The notes: generated from the sequence alone by a model not told the origin. Numbered from the stretch's first letter, positions 41,673-50,757 are shown. The stretch: DNA of 64,000 bases from Microterricola gilva (GCF_004217495.1 NZ_SHLC01000001.1:1426001-1490000); one strand, 5' to 3'. Made by a program: numbers and translations.

Positions 41673-41678
41673 TAGGCT
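41673..41678 (+). promoter_or_regulatory. candidate -10 box of polA (leaderless)
   Basis: TAGGCT ends 6 nt before the GTG at 41685. A second in-frame GTG at 41679 touches the box and is therefore less likely to be the start. Confidence 0.4.
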
Positions 41679-41684
41679 GTGTCT

Positions 41685-44366
41685 GTGTCGGATTCAGAAA
41701 AGCCTACCCTCCTCATCATTGACGGCCATTCGCTGGCGTTCCGGGCGTTCTACGCCCTGCCGGTCGACAGCTTTCAGACCAGGGACGGGCAGCACACCAA
41801 TGCCATCCATGGCTTCATCTCGATGCTCCTGAACCTGCTGAAGAACGAGAAGCCGACCCACATCGCGGTCGCCTTCGACATCTCCCGGTTCTCGTTCCGG
41901 ACGCGGGAGTACCCCGAGTACAAGGGCACGCGCGGCGAGACCCCGCCCGAGTTCATCGGCCAGATCCCGCTGCTGCAGGAGGCCCTCGCCGCGATGAACA
42001 TCGTGACGATCACGAAGGAAGACTTCGAGGCCGACGACATCCTGGCGACCCTCTCCGTGCGCGGCACGGTGGAGGGCTACCGTGTGCTCGTCGTCTCCGG
42101 TGACCGTGACAGCATCCAGCTCGTCAACGACAACGTCACGCTGCTCTACCCGAACACGCAGGGTGTCTCGCAGCTGAAGCGCTACGACCCGGCCGCCGTC
42201 GAGGAGCGCTACGGCATCCGTCCAGAGCAGTACCCGGACGTCGCCGCGCTCGTCGGTGAGTCCAGCGACAACCTGATCGGCATCAGCAAGGTCGGCGAGA
42301 AGACCGCCGTCAAGTGGCTCGGCCTCTACGGCAGCCTCGACGGCATCCTCGAACATGCCGACGAGATCAAGGGCGTCGTCGGCAACAATCTGCGCGAGCA
42401 GAAAGAGAACGCGATCCGCAACCGGCGCCTCAACCGCCTCGTCACCGACCTCGAACTGCCCGTCGCCGTGCCAGAGCTCGAACGCGGCCCGATCGATGAG
42501 CAGGCCGTGCGCGACATCTTCGCCCGCCTCGAATTCCGCACCCTGCTCGATCGGGTTCTCAAGCAGGAGCTCGCCGAGGGCGCCGAGATCGCGCCTGGCG
42601 CAGAGGCCGCAGAGGTCCCCGCCGCCGACATCCCCGTGACCCCGACGGCCCAGTCGCTGCTCGACGAGGAGCTGCGCGGCTGGTTGAAGCGCGTCACCGC
42701 TACCCATCCAGCCGGACTCGGCCTGAGCGTCGAGATCATCGACGGCATGCCCATCGGCTTCGGCATCGCCAGCGAGACCGAGGCGGTGATCCTGCCGTGG
42801 ATCGCCGGACGCAGCGACTACGAGCCGTTCGAGGAGTGGCTGGCCAGCGACGCGCCGAAGATCATGTGCGGCGCGAAGACTCAGCTGAAGGCGATCCGCC
42901 GCGCCGGTCTCGCCTTCGACGGCCTGGCCGTCGACGCCCTCGTCGCCGGCTGGCTGCTGCGCCCGGGCGGGCAGGAGAAGACCCTCTCCGACCTCGTCTC
43001 CCGTCACCTGGACGAGACGGTTCCCCAGCCAGACCTCAACCAGCTCGTTCCGGACGACAGTGTGCCGTCCGGTGCTCCCGTCGACGCCTGGTACGCGCTT
43101 CGGGTGGCCCCGGTCGTCGTGGCCCAGCTCGACGAGGGTTCGCGCAGCGTGCTCGAGACCATCGAGATGCCCACGCTGGCGGTGCTCGTCGAGATGGAGC
43201 TGCGCGGCGTTGCCGTCAGCCACGACGAGCTCGCCGCACTCTCCTCCGAGCTGGGGGAGACGGCAGCGGCGATCGCCGAGAGGGCCTTCGCCGAGATCGG
43301 GCGCGAGGTCAACCTCGGGTCGCCCAAGCAGCTGCAGGAGGTGCTCTTCACGGAGTTGGGCATGCCCAAGACGCGCGCGACGAAGACCGGCTTCTCGACG
43401 GATGCCGGCGCCCTCGCCGACCTGCAACAGAGCAACCCGCACCCGTTCCTCGGCCTCCTCCTCGAGCACCGCGACGCGACGAAACTCCGCCAGATCGTCG
43501 AGACACTCGACAAGTCGATCGACGCGACGGGCCGCATCCACACCAACTACGTCCAGGTGGGAACGGCGACGGGCCGCATCGCATCGAACGACCCCAATCT
43601 GCAGAACATCCCCGTCCGCACGGAGGACGGCCGCCGCATCCGCGCCGCCTTCCACGTCGGCGACGGCTACGAGACGCTGCTCACCGCCGACTACTCGCAG
43701 ATCGAGATGCGCATCATGGCGCACCTCTCCGAGGACGCCGGTCTGATCGAGGCCTTCAACGCCGGGGAAGACCTGCACCGCTTCGTCGGTGCGCGCATCT
43801 TCGGCGTCGAACCGGAGGACGTCACGCCGGCGATGCGCAACAAGGTCAAGGCCATGTCGTACGGCCTCGCATACGGACTCAGCGCCTTCGGCCTGTCCAA
43901 GCAGCTGCGCATCGACACGGCAGAGGCCAAGCAGCTGATGACCGACTACTTCAGCCGGTTCGGCGCCGTGCGCGACTACCTGCGCAACGTGGTCGAGCAG
44001 GCCAAGGTCGACGGCTACACGACGACCCTCTTCGGCCGTCGGCGCCCGTTCCCCGACCTGGCGAGCCCAAACCGGGTGCACCGCGAGGCCGCTGAACGCC
44101 AGGCGCTGAATTCACCGATCCAGGGATCGGCCGCCGACATCATGAAGCGCGCCATGATCGCCATCGAGAACGACATCGCCGCCCAGGAACTGCGTTCGCG
44201 CATGCTGCTGCAGGTGCACGATGAATTGATCTTCGAGGTGGCGCCCGGTGAAGCCGACGCGCTCGAGACGATCGTCCGCGACGGCATGGGGGGAGCAGCC
44301 GAGCTGCTCGTGCCCCTCGACGTCCAGATGGGGCACGGCTCCAACTGGGACAGCGCAGCACACTAG
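41685..44366 (+). CDS. polA: DNA polymerase I
   Basis: PolA (893 aa) fills gaps and removes RNA primers in replication and repair. The 5'-nuclease domain (LLIIDGHSLAFRAFYALP, DFEADDILATL, VSGDRDSIQLV) is complete. The 3'-5' proofreading domain has lost its metal residues: the DxE motif reads LSVEI. Polymerase motif A (TADYSQIEMRIM), B (RNKVKAMSYGLAYGLS) and C (LLQVHDELIFEV) are intact. The GTG at 41685 fits a leaderless start. The neighbouring uvrABC genes make a repair context. Confidence 0.95.
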   Translation: MSDSEKPTLLIIDGHSLAFRAFYALPVDSFQTRDGQHTNAIHGFISMLLNLLKNEKPTHIAVAFDISRFSFRTREYPEYKGTRGETPPEFIGQIPLLQEALAAMNIVTITKEDFEADDILATLSVRGTVEGYRVLVVSGDRDSIQLVNDNVTLLYPNTQGVSQLKRYDPAAVEERYGIRPEQYPDVAALVGESSDNLIGISKVGEKTAVKWLGLYGSLDGILEHADEIKGVVGNNLREQKENAIRNRRLNRLVTDLELPVAVPELERGPIDEQAVRDIFARLEFRTLLDRVLKQELAEGAEIAPGAEAAEVPAADIPVTPTAQSLLDEELRGWLKRVTATHPAGLGLSVEIIDGMPIGFGIASETEAVILPWIAGRSDYEPFEEWLASDAPKIMCGAKTQLKAIRRAGLAFDGLAVDALVAGWLLRPGGQEKTLSDLVSRHLDETVPQPDLNQLVPDDSVPSGAPVDAWYALRVAPVVVAQLDEGSRSVLETIEMPTLAVLVEMELRGVAVSHDELAALSSELGETAAAIAERAFAEIGREVNLGSPKQLQEVLFTELGMPKTRATKTGFSTDAGALADLQQSNPHPFLGLLLEHRDATKLRQIVETLDKSIDATGRIHTNYVQVGTATGRIASNDPNLQNIPVRTEDGRRIRAAFHVGDGYETLLTADYSQIEMRIMAHLSEDAGLIEAFNAGEDLHRFVGARIFGVEPEDVTPAMRNKVKAMSYGLAYGLSAFGLSKQLRIDTAEAKQLMTDYFSRFGAVRDYLRNVVEQAKVDGYTTTLFGRRRPFPDLASPNRVHREAAERQALNSPIQGSAADIMKRAMIAIENDIAAQELRSRMLLQVHDELIFEVAPGEADALETIVRDGMGGAAELLVPLDVQMGHGSNWDSAAH

Positions 44367-44412
44367 GCCGCACAGATTTCCGGAAGAGCCCCGAGTTATG
44401 GAGAGCCACGAG

Positions 44413-46086
44413 ATGAGCACAGAAGCACGCACCCCGTCGGCGATCGACCAGATCGCCGAGGATTGGGTCGACACCCTGGTCGAGTTGCAGCCGACGATCG
44501 GCACCTTCATCGGCCGCAACGAGGGGAACGGGCGCTTCGGCGACTACTCCCCGGCCGGACATGAAGCCCTCGCGGCTGCCGCCAGGACGGTGATCGGCCA
44601 GCTCGACGCCGAGACGCCCGTCGACGCGGTCGACGAGGTCACGAAGACCGATCTGCGCGCGACCCTCGCGCTGCAGCTGCGCAGCTTCGACGCCCAGCTT
44701 CCGCTCCGCGACGTCAACGTGATCGCCTCCCCGGCTCAGGAGATCCGTGAGATCTTCGACCTGATGCCGACGGCGACGGTCGAGGACTGGGAGCAGATCA
44801 GCTCCCGCCTCGCCGCCGTCCCTGCCGCGATCGACGGCTACATCGAGACACTGCGCGCCGGCATCGCCGCCGGCGTCACGCCCGCCGTTCGCCAGGTGCG
44901 CGAGGTGGCGGCTCAGACCGCGAAGCACGCAGCCGTCGAGGGCTTCTTCACCGAGTTCGCCGCCGGCGCCTCGCTTGAGTCCGGTGAGCTGCCGGCATCC
45001 CTGGCCAAGCAGCTCGGCGACGGTGCGGGGCTGTCGCTGCTCGCCTACGACAAGCTGAGCCACTTCCTCGCGCACGAGCTCGCGGATGCCGCCACGCCGG
45101 TCGACGGCGTCGGCCGCGACATCTACGCGCTGCAGTCCGAGCACTTCCTCGGCGCGACCATCGACCTCGACGAGACGTACGAGTGGGGCATCGACGAGCT
45201 CGCCCGCATGGTGGCGGAGCAGAACAGCATCGCCAACGAGATCAAGGCGGGGGCCTCGGTCGAGGAGGCGATCGCCTTCCTCGACACCGATCAGAGCAGG
45301 AAGCTGCACGGAACGGAGGCGCTGCAGCGCTGGATGCAGGAGACGAGCGATCGGGCCGTCGCCGAGCTCGGGCGCAGCCACTTCGACATCCCGGAGGAGA
45401 TCCGCACCCTCGAGTGCATGATCGCGCCGACGCAGGAGGGCGGGATCTACTACACCCAGCCCACCGACGACTTCTCCAGGCCGGGCCGCATGTGGTGGTC
45501 GGTGCCGGAGGGCGTCACCGAGTTCGACACCTGGCGTGAGCTCACGACCGTGTACCACGAGGGCGTTCCCGGCCACCACCTGCAGATCGGCCAGGCCGTC
45601 TACAACCGGGCGACGCTCAACACCTGGCGCAGGCAGCTCGCCGGCACCTCTGGGCACGCCGAGGGGTGGGCGCTCTACGCGGAGCGGCTGATGGAGCAGC
45701 TCGGCTACCTCGACGATCCGGCCGACCGTCTCGGCATGCTCGACGGGCAGCGCATGCGCGCGGCGCGCGTCGTGCTCGACATCGGCGTGCACCTCGGCAA
45801 GCAGCGCCCGGACGGCAACGGTGTGTGGACGGCCGAGTACGCCTTCGACTTCCTCCGCGAGAACGTCAACATGAACGACGGCTTCGTGCGCTTCGAGGTG
45901 AACCGCTACCTCGGCTGGCCGGGGCAGGCTCCCTCCTACAAGGTGGGGCAACGCATCTGGGAGCAGCTGCGCGACGACGCGGCCGCCCGCGCAGGGGCCG
46001 GCTTCGACATCAAGGACTTCCACAAGCGCGCGCTCGACCTGGGTGGTGTCGGCCTCGACACGCTCAAGGCCAGCCTCCTCGCCTGA
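44413..46086 (+). CDS. DUF885 family protein, probable zinc metallopeptidase
   Basis: This 557-aa cytoplasmic-looking protein (no signal peptide) carries the DUF885 metal-binding motif TVYHEGVPGHHLQIG at about residue 380 and a downstream Glu in GHAEGWALYAERLM, a gluzincin-like arrangement. Members of this family are thought to be peptidases, but substrates are poorly known. GGAG (44400-44403) supports the ATG at 44413; an ATG at 44398 is an alternative. The next gene starts 3 bp after its stop. Confidence 0.85.
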   Translation: MSTEARTPSAIDQIAEDWVDTLVELQPTIGTFIGRNEGNGRFGDYSPAGHEALAAAARTVIGQLDAETPVDAVDEVTKTDLRATLALQLRSFDAQLPLRDVNVIASPAQEIREIFDLMPTATVEDWEQISSRLAAVPAAIDGYIETLRAGIAAGVTPAVRQVREVAAQTAKHAAVEGFFTEFAAGASLESGELPASLAKQLGDGAGLSLLAYDKLSHFLAHELADAATPVDGVGRDIYALQSEHFLGATIDLDETYEWGIDELARMVAEQNSIANEIKAGASVEEAIAFLDTDQSRKLHGTEALQRWMQETSDRAVAELGRSHFDIPEEIRTLECMIAPTQEGGIYYTQPTDDFSRPGRMWWSVPEGVTEFDTWRELTTVYHEGVPGHHLQIGQAVYNRATLNTWRRQLAGTSGHAEGWALYAERLMEQLGYLDDPADRLGMLDGQRMRAARVVLDIGVHLGKQRPDGNGVWTAEYAFDFLRENVNMNDGFVRFEVNRYLGWPGQAPSYKVGQRIWEQLRDDAAARAGAGFDIKDFHKRALDLGGVGLDTLKASLLA

Positions 46087-46089
46087 GCC

Positions 46090-46725
46090 GTGAGCTCGCC
46101 CTACGAACTCGTTCTCGGCGAGGAGCTCGAGGGGCTGCATCCGCGGCTGCGCGCCTACTTCGCGGCGATCCCGCCCGGCCACCACGGCCGGGGCGCCGGG
46201 GTCTTCGACCGCGTCGGCACGCCGCGGCGGTGGCTCTGGCCGCTGCTGTGGCTGCTGCAACACGGGGGAGTGCTGTTCCCCGGTTGGCATCGTGATGTGC
46301 CGTTCGTCGTGGTCAACCGGCCCAGCGTGACCGCAGGCGGCCTCCCGTCCGTCGCGGCGGTGCGACGCTTCCGCTTCACGGAGGGCGAGCGGGCCATGAT
46401 CGACTCGATCGAGGCGGTCGACGGCGGGCGACCCGGTCTGGTCGACCACCTCGGCCGGCCGCGGCTGATCGAAGCCCGGCTCGAGGCCGGTGTCGTCGAC
46501 GGTGCGCTGCACATGCGCTCCACCGCGGTCGCCCTGCACCTCGCTCGCCTCCGGGTGCCCGTTCCCACGGCCATCGCGCCGCGCGTCGCGCTGATTGAGC
46601 GCTTCGACGACGGCACGGACTCGCAGCACGTCTCTGTCGAGCTCAGCGCACCGCTGCTCGGTAGGCTCTACGAGTATTCGGGCTCGTTCCACTACGAGAT
46701 TCGCTCGGGGGTCGGGGAGCAATGA
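46090..46725 (+). CDS. DUF4166 domain protein
   Basis: This 211-aa protein starts at a GTG 3 bp after the DUF885 gene. It reads SPYELVLGEELEGLHPRLRAYF, with a short hydrophobic stretch (WLWPLLWLLQHGGVLFPG, about residues 48-65) and a C-terminal LLGRLYEYSGSFHYEIR typical of DUF4166. The function is unknown. In other bacteria this domain is found fused or next to SDR-type reductases. Here the next gene is exactly such an epimerase, with a 4-bp overlap, so the two probably act together. Confidence 0.8.
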   Translation: MSSPYELVLGEELEGLHPRLRAYFAAIPPGHHGRGAGVFDRVGTPRRWLWPLLWLLQHGGVLFPGWHRDVPFVVVNRPSVTAGGLPSVAAVRRFRFTEGERAMIDSIEAVDGGRPGLVDHLGRPRLIEARLEAGVVDGALHMRSTAVALHLARLRVPVPTAIAPRVALIERFDDGTDSQHVSVELSAPLLGRLYEYSGSFHYEIRSGVGEQ

Positions 46726-47684
46726 GCAGGCGTGTCGTCATCGCGGGGGCGTCCGGCTTCATCGGGCAGTACCTCTGCGAGAAGTATCGGGCCGCAGGCG
46801 ATCACGTGGCGACGATCGGGCGCAGCGGAGCGGATGCCGCATGGGGCGACGCCGCGGCGATCACCGCGTTGCTCGACGGGGCCGAGCTGCTCATCAATCT
46901 GGCAGGCAAGAGCGTCAACTGCCGCTACACCGCCGCGAACCGTGCCGAGATCATGCGGTCCCGCATCGAGACGACCAGGCAACTCTCCGAGGCGATCGCC
47001 GCCTGCGCGCGGCCGCCGGCCCTCTGGGTCAACTCCTCGACCGCGACCATCTACCGCCATGCGGACGACCGGCCGATGACCGAGTCAACGGGCGAGATCG
47101 GAACCGGCTTCTCCGTCGGCATCGCAACGGCGTGGGAACGCGAGTTCTTCGCAGCCGAACTGCCGCACACCCGCAGGGTCGCGCTGCGCATGGCGATCGT
47201 GCTGGGGGACGGCAGCGCGCTCATCCCGCTGCTGAACCTGGCCCGCTTCGGTGTCGGCGGCGCGCAGCACGACGGCCGCTGGCCGGCAACCGCGAAGCGC
47301 CGGGCGGCCGGCACCGTCCACGTGAACCGCAGGACGGCCGGGCGGCAGAAGTTCAGCTGGGTGCACATCGATGACGTCGCAGGCAGCATCGACTTCGTTG
47401 AGCGGCATCCGGAGATCGACGGGGTCCTCAACGTCTCTGCCCCATCGCCGAGCGACAACACGACGCTGATGCGCACCCTCCGCCGCATCGTGGGCGCACC
47501 GTTCGGGCTGCCGACGAGCCGCTGGATGCTTGAACTCGGCTCTGCCGCCATCCGCACCGAGACCGAACTCGTGCTGAAGAGCCGCTGGGTGGTTCCCGAG
47601 CGCCTGATCGAACTCGGCTACCCGTTCGCCTACCCCGAATTGGAGCCGGCGCTCCGCGCAATCGTCGCCGGGCGCACCAGCTGA
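46722..47684 (+). CDS. TIGR01777 family NAD-dependent epimerase
   Basis: This 320-aa extended short-chain dehydrogenase starts with a Rossmann motif VVIAGASGFIGQYLCEKY. LINLAGKSVNCRYTAANR and WVNSSTATIYRHADD follow, with a C-terminal DUF1731-like end (SRWVVPERLIELGYPFAYPELE). TIGR01777 proteins are related to YfcH and to plant chloroplast homologues that affect cell division. The substrate is not known. ATGA coupling to the DUF4166 gene indicates a joint role. rpsA follows with its own promoter. Confidence 0.85.
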   Translation: MSRRVVIAGASGFIGQYLCEKYRAAGDHVATIGRSGADAAWGDAAAITALLDGAELLINLAGKSVNCRYTAANRAEIMRSRIETTRQLSEAIAACARPPALWVNSSTATIYRHADDRPMTESTGEIGTGFSVGIATAWEREFFAAELPHTRRVALRMAIVLGDGSALIPLLNLARFGVGGAQHDGRWPATAKRRAAGTVHVNRRTAGRQKFSWVHIDDVAGSIDFVERHPEIDGVLNVSAPSPSDNTTLMRTLRRIVGAPFGLPTSRWMLELGSAAIRTETELVLKSRWVVPERLIELGYPFAYPELEPALRAIVAGRTS

Positions 47685-47692
47685 GCGCCGAC

Positions 47693-47722
47693 TTGTACCC
47701 CTCGTGGGTAAACAGCTAAGCT
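47693..47722 (+). promoter_or_regulatory. candidate rpsA promoter
   Basis: TTGTAC (47693-47698) and TAAGCT (47717-47722) are 18 bp apart. Transcription would start near 47729 and give a leader of about 100 nt. Confidence 0.5.
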
Positions 47723-47726
47723 AGAA

Positions 47727-47742
47727 CGTCACGTTTGTGACG
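47727..47742. promoter_or_regulatory. inverted repeat at the rpsA transcription start
   Basis: CGTCAC-GTTT-GTGACG, perfect 6-bp arms, lies at the predicted start of the rpsA leader. It may be a protein site or the first RNA hairpin of the leader. Confidence 0.35.
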
Positions 47743-47827
47743 ATCTATCCGTATGCCCCTCGCAGTATCTCATTCAGCTCTACCGCTGTGAGTGGCCCGA
47801 ACTTGTCCGTACTGGAGCATCTACTAC

Positions 47828-49282
47828 ATGACAATCGTAACGACCGCCAAGGCACCCAAGCAGGTCGCCATCAATGACATCGGATCTGCTGAAGACTTCC
47901 TCGCCGCGGTCGAAAAGACTCTGAAGTTCTTCAACGACGGTGACCTCATCGAGGGCACCGTTGTGAAGATCGACCGCGACGAGGTCCTCCTCGACGTGGG
48001 CTACAAGACCGAGGGCGTCATTCCCTCGCGTGAGCTGTCCATCAAGCACGACGTTGACCCCAGCGAGGTCGTCAACGTTGGCGACACCGTCGAGGCCCTC
48101 GTTCTCCAGAAGGAGGACAAGGAAGGTCGTCTCATCCTGTCCAAGAAGCGCGCACAGTACGAGCGTGCGTGGGGCGACGTTGAGAAGATCAAGGACGCCG
48201 ATGGCGTTGTCACCGGTTCGGTCATCGAGGTCGTCAAGGGTGGCCTCATCGTTGACATCGGACTCCGTGGCTTCCTCCCGGCTTCGCTCATCGAGCTGCG
48301 CCGCGTCCGCGACCTCACGCCGTACCTCGGCCAGGAGATCGAGGCGAAGATCCTCGAGCTCGACAAGAACCGCAACAACGTTGTGCTTTCGCGTCGCGCC
48401 CTGCTTGAGCAGACTCAGTCTGAGAGCCGCACCACCTTCCTGAACAACCTTCAGAAGGGTCAGGTCCGCAAGGGCGTCGTCTCCTCGATCGTCAACTTCG
48501 GTGCGTTCGTCGACCTCGGCGGCGTTGACGGCCTCGTGCACGTCTCCGAGCTCAGCTGGAAGCACATCGAGCACGCCAGCGAGGTTGTCGAGGTTGGCCA
48601 GGAAGTCACCGTCGAGATCCTCGAGGTTGACCTCGAGCGCGAGCGCGTGTCGCTGTCACTCAAGGCAACGCAGGAGGACCCGTGGCAGGTCTTCGCCCGC
48701 ACCCACGCCATCGGCCAGGTTGCACCGGGCAAGGTCACGAAGCTCGTCCCCTTCGGCGCGTTCGTTCGCGTTGCAGAGGGCATCGAGGGCCTCGTTCACA
48801 TCTCCGAGCTCTCCGGCAAGCACGTTGAGCTGGCCGAGCAGGTCGTGTCGGTCGGCGACGAGGTCTTCGTCAAGGTCATCGACATCGACCTCGAGCGTCG
48901 CCGCATCTCGCTGAGCCTCAAGCAGGCCAACGAGGGTGTCGACCCCGAGGGCACCGAGTTCGACCCGGCCCTCTACGGCATGCTCACCGAGTACGACGAG
49001 CAGGGCAACTACAAGTTCCCCGAGGGCTTCGACCCGGAGACGAACGAGTGGCGCGAGGGCTTCGACACCCAGCGCGAGAAGTGGGAGCTGGAGTACGCAG
49101 CTGCCCAGGCTCGCTGGGAGGCCCACAAGAAGCAGGTTGCAACCGCGAACGAAGAGGCTGCCGTTGCCGGCGAAGCCGCTGCGGCCGGTTCGACCTTCTC
49201 GAGCGAGTCCGCCACCGGTGGCACGCTTGCCGATGACGAGTCCCTCGCCGCACTGCGCGAGAAGCTCTCGGGCGGCAACTAG
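47828..49282 (+). CDS. rpsA: 30S ribosomal protein S1
   Basis: S1 (484 aa) binds mRNA on the small ribosomal subunit. Four S1 RNA-binding repeats are visible: GDLIEGTVVKIDRDEVLLDVG, GSVIEVVKGGLIVDIG, GVVSSIVNFGAFVDLG and GKVTKLVPFGAFVRV. An acidic, Ala- and Ser-rich tail follows. The four-repeat form is usual in actinobacteria. GGAG lies 10 nt before the ATG at 47828. Codon use contains more GTT than in its neighbours, as expected for a highly expressed gene. A strong terminator follows. Confidence 0.95.
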   Translation: MTIVTTAKAPKQVAINDIGSAEDFLAAVEKTLKFFNDGDLIEGTVVKIDRDEVLLDVGYKTEGVIPSRELSIKHDVDPSEVVNVGDTVEALVLQKEDKEGRLILSKKRAQYERAWGDVEKIKDADGVVTGSVIEVVKGGLIVDIGLRGFLPASLIELRRVRDLTPYLGQEIEAKILELDKNRNNVVLSRRALLEQTQSESRTTFLNNLQKGQVRKGVVSSIVNFGAFVDLGGVDGLVHVSELSWKHIEHASEVVEVGQEVTVEILEVDLERERVSLSLKATQEDPWQVFARTHAIGQVAPGKVTKLVPFGAFVRVAEGIEGLVHISELSGKHVELAEQVVSVGDEVFVKVIDIDLERRRISLSLKQANEGVDPEGTEFDPALYGMLTEYDEQGNYKFPEGFDPETNEWREGFDTQREKWELEYAAAQARWEAHKKQVATANEEAAVAGEAAAAGSTFSSESATGGTLADDESLAALREKLSGGN

Positions 49283-49326
49283 CATCATCAGCGCTCACCA
49301 CGCCGAAACGCGCGGTTGAACGCAGC

Positions 49327-49360
49327 GAAACGGGTCGGTCCTCTTGGACCGGCCCGTTTC
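49327..49360 (+). terminator. rho-independent terminator after rpsA
   Basis: A 15-bp stem with one G-U pair (49327-49341 with 49346-49360) and a TCTT loop, ending in GTTTC. Confidence 0.85.
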
Positions 49361-49391
49361 GTCGTTGATGCGGGCGTCCGGCAACACTGCC

Positions 49392-49397
49392 TAGGCT
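49392..49397 (+). promoter_or_regulatory. candidate -10 box of the methyltransferase gene (leaderless)
   Basis: TAGGCT ends 6 nt before the ATG at 49404. Confidence 0.4.
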
Positions 49398-49403
49398 GGG
49401 CTC

Positions 49404-50156
49404 ATGCAGATCGGACGCCTCCAGCAGCACGCAGAGTCCTTCCAGCACGGCGCTGACGGCTACGACCGACACCGCCCCGGCTACCCGGAGGAGAGCGTGC
49501 GGTGGCTCCGTGGCGCGCCATCCACCCCGCAGGACGTGCTCGACCTCGGGGCGGGAACGGGCAAGCTGAGCGCCGCCATGCTCGCGCACGGCGACAGGGT
49601 CACCGCGGTCGACCCCTCCGCCGACATGCTGCGGGTCGCGGCCGAGCGGATGCCGGAGCTCACGACCATCGTCGGCAGCGGCGAGCACATCCCACTGCCG
49701 GACGCCAGCGTCGACCTGGTGACGGTCGCCCAGGCCTGGCATTGGATGGACGAGGAGCTCGTGACGCGCGAGGTGGTGCGGGTGCTGCGCCCCGGCGGCC
49801 GCCTCGGGCTGATCTGGAACAGTCGCGACGCGGGCGTTCCCTGGGTCGCGGCGCTCTCCACGGCGATGCACGCCGAGCTGAACGCCACGGCCTTCGTGCC
49901 GACGCTGGGCGCCGGCATGACGGTCGTCGGCCGGCACGTCGAGCGCTGGACGCAGTGCACGGACCGGGCCGGCATCCTGAACCTCGCCACGACGCGCAGC
50001 TACTACCTCGTTGCGGGTGAGGCGGAGCGGGCCGCGATGCTCGCACGGATCGAGGCGGTGCTCGATGCCCACCCGGAGACGCGGGCCGAGACGATCCTGC
50101 TGCCCTATGTCACGGAGGGCTGGCTGGCTGTTCCGTGGACCGGCGAGTTCGCCTGA
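49404..50156 (+). CDS. class I SAM-dependent methyltransferase
   Basis: This 250-aa enzyme has the Methyltransf_11-type Rossmann motifs: VLDLGAGTGKLSAAML near residue 38, AVDPSADML as motif II, and DASVDLVTVAQAWHWMD, then VLRPGGRLGLIWNSRD. The N-terminus AESFQHGADGYDRHRPGYPEE is typical of small-molecule methyltransferases of the UbiE/trans-aconitate group. The substrate is unknown. It ends 47 bp inside the convergent DUF4126 gene, with no terminator between them. Confidence 0.88.
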   Translation: MQIGRLQQHAESFQHGADGYDRHRPGYPEESVRWLRGAPSTPQDVLDLGAGTGKLSAAMLAHGDRVTAVDPSADMLRVAAERMPELTTIVGSGEHIPLPDASVDLVTVAQAWHWMDEELVTREVVRVLRPGGRLGLIWNSRDAGVPWVAALSTAMHAELNATAFVPTLGAGMTVVGRHVERWTQCTDRAGILNLATTRSYYLVAGEAERAAMLARIEAVLDAHPETRAETILLPYVTEGWLAVPWTGEFA

Positions 50157-50718
50157 GCCTGGCGATCCAGCGGGTGATCAGCACGACACCGCCGATCATC
50201 GCGAGCAGCGCGATCACCGGGGCCAGGATCGCGAGCACGGAGAGCACGACACTGCTGACGTCCTCAGCCGTGCTGATCACGGGGGCTGCGAGTCCGGCGG
50301 TGAGCGCATTCGCGACGGGACGAACGCTGAGCTTCGCCAGGTGCACGGCAAGCGCGATCACCGCGCCGATCACGATGGGCACCCACTGATTCGAGCTGAA
50401 GAATGCGGCGGGATCGGTGATGGCCACGGTCGTCGCCGAGCTGCCTGAGCCGAACGCGAGCCCGCCGGAGGTCGGCCGCACGACCGTCTGGACGATGTCG
50501 TTCACCGAGTCGACACCTGGCACCTTGTCCGCCAGTATCTCGAGCACGAGGAGGACGGCGAGGATTCCGAGCACCCACTCATTCTGCAGCCAGGCCCAGT
50601 TCGCCGGCAGCTCGATCAGGCCGGTGAACCGGGAGCCGAGCCCGATGAGAAGCAGGGGGATGTAGGCGTTCAGGCCGGCGGATGCGGCCAGGGCGCTTCC
50701 GGTCAGGAACTCCAGCAT
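50110..50718 (-). CDS. DUF4126 family membrane protein
   Basis: This 202-aa protein has about five hydrophobic segments. It begins MLEFLTGSALAASAGLNAYIP and carries DKVPGVDSVNDIVQTVVRP, a DUF4126 hallmark, followed by PTSGGLAFGS. The function is unknown. The C-terminal tail is basic and overlaps the 3' end of the convergent methyltransferase gene by 47 bp. A CAGACT box 6 nt before the ATG suggests a leaderless transcript, back to back with coaE. Confidence 0.85.
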   Translation of the reverse strand: MLEFLTGSALAASAGLNAYIPLLLIGLGSRFTGLIELPANWAWLQNEWVLGILAVLLVLEILADKVPGVDSVNDIVQTVVRPTSGGLAFGSGSSATTVAITDPAAFFSSNQWVPIVIGAVIALAVHLAKLSVRPVANALTAGLAAPVISTAEDVSSVVLSVLAILAPVIALLAMIGGVVLITRWIARLRRTRRSTEQPASPP

Positions 50719-50724
50719 GTGCCG

Positions 50725-50730
50725 AGTCTG
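50725..50730 (-). promoter_or_regulatory. candidate -10 box of the DUF4126 gene (leaderless)
   Basis: On the minus strand CAGACT ends 6 nt before the ATG at 50718, one base different from the TAGACT of the divergent coaE. Confidence 0.3.
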
Positions 50731-50757
50731 GCACGGATCCAGGACGCCATGCACGTC

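Noticed and set aside
44248-44412. Longer N-terminus for the DUF885 protein
   Set aside because: The extension overlaps the end of polA in another frame and has biased composition; GGAG supports the ATG at 44413.
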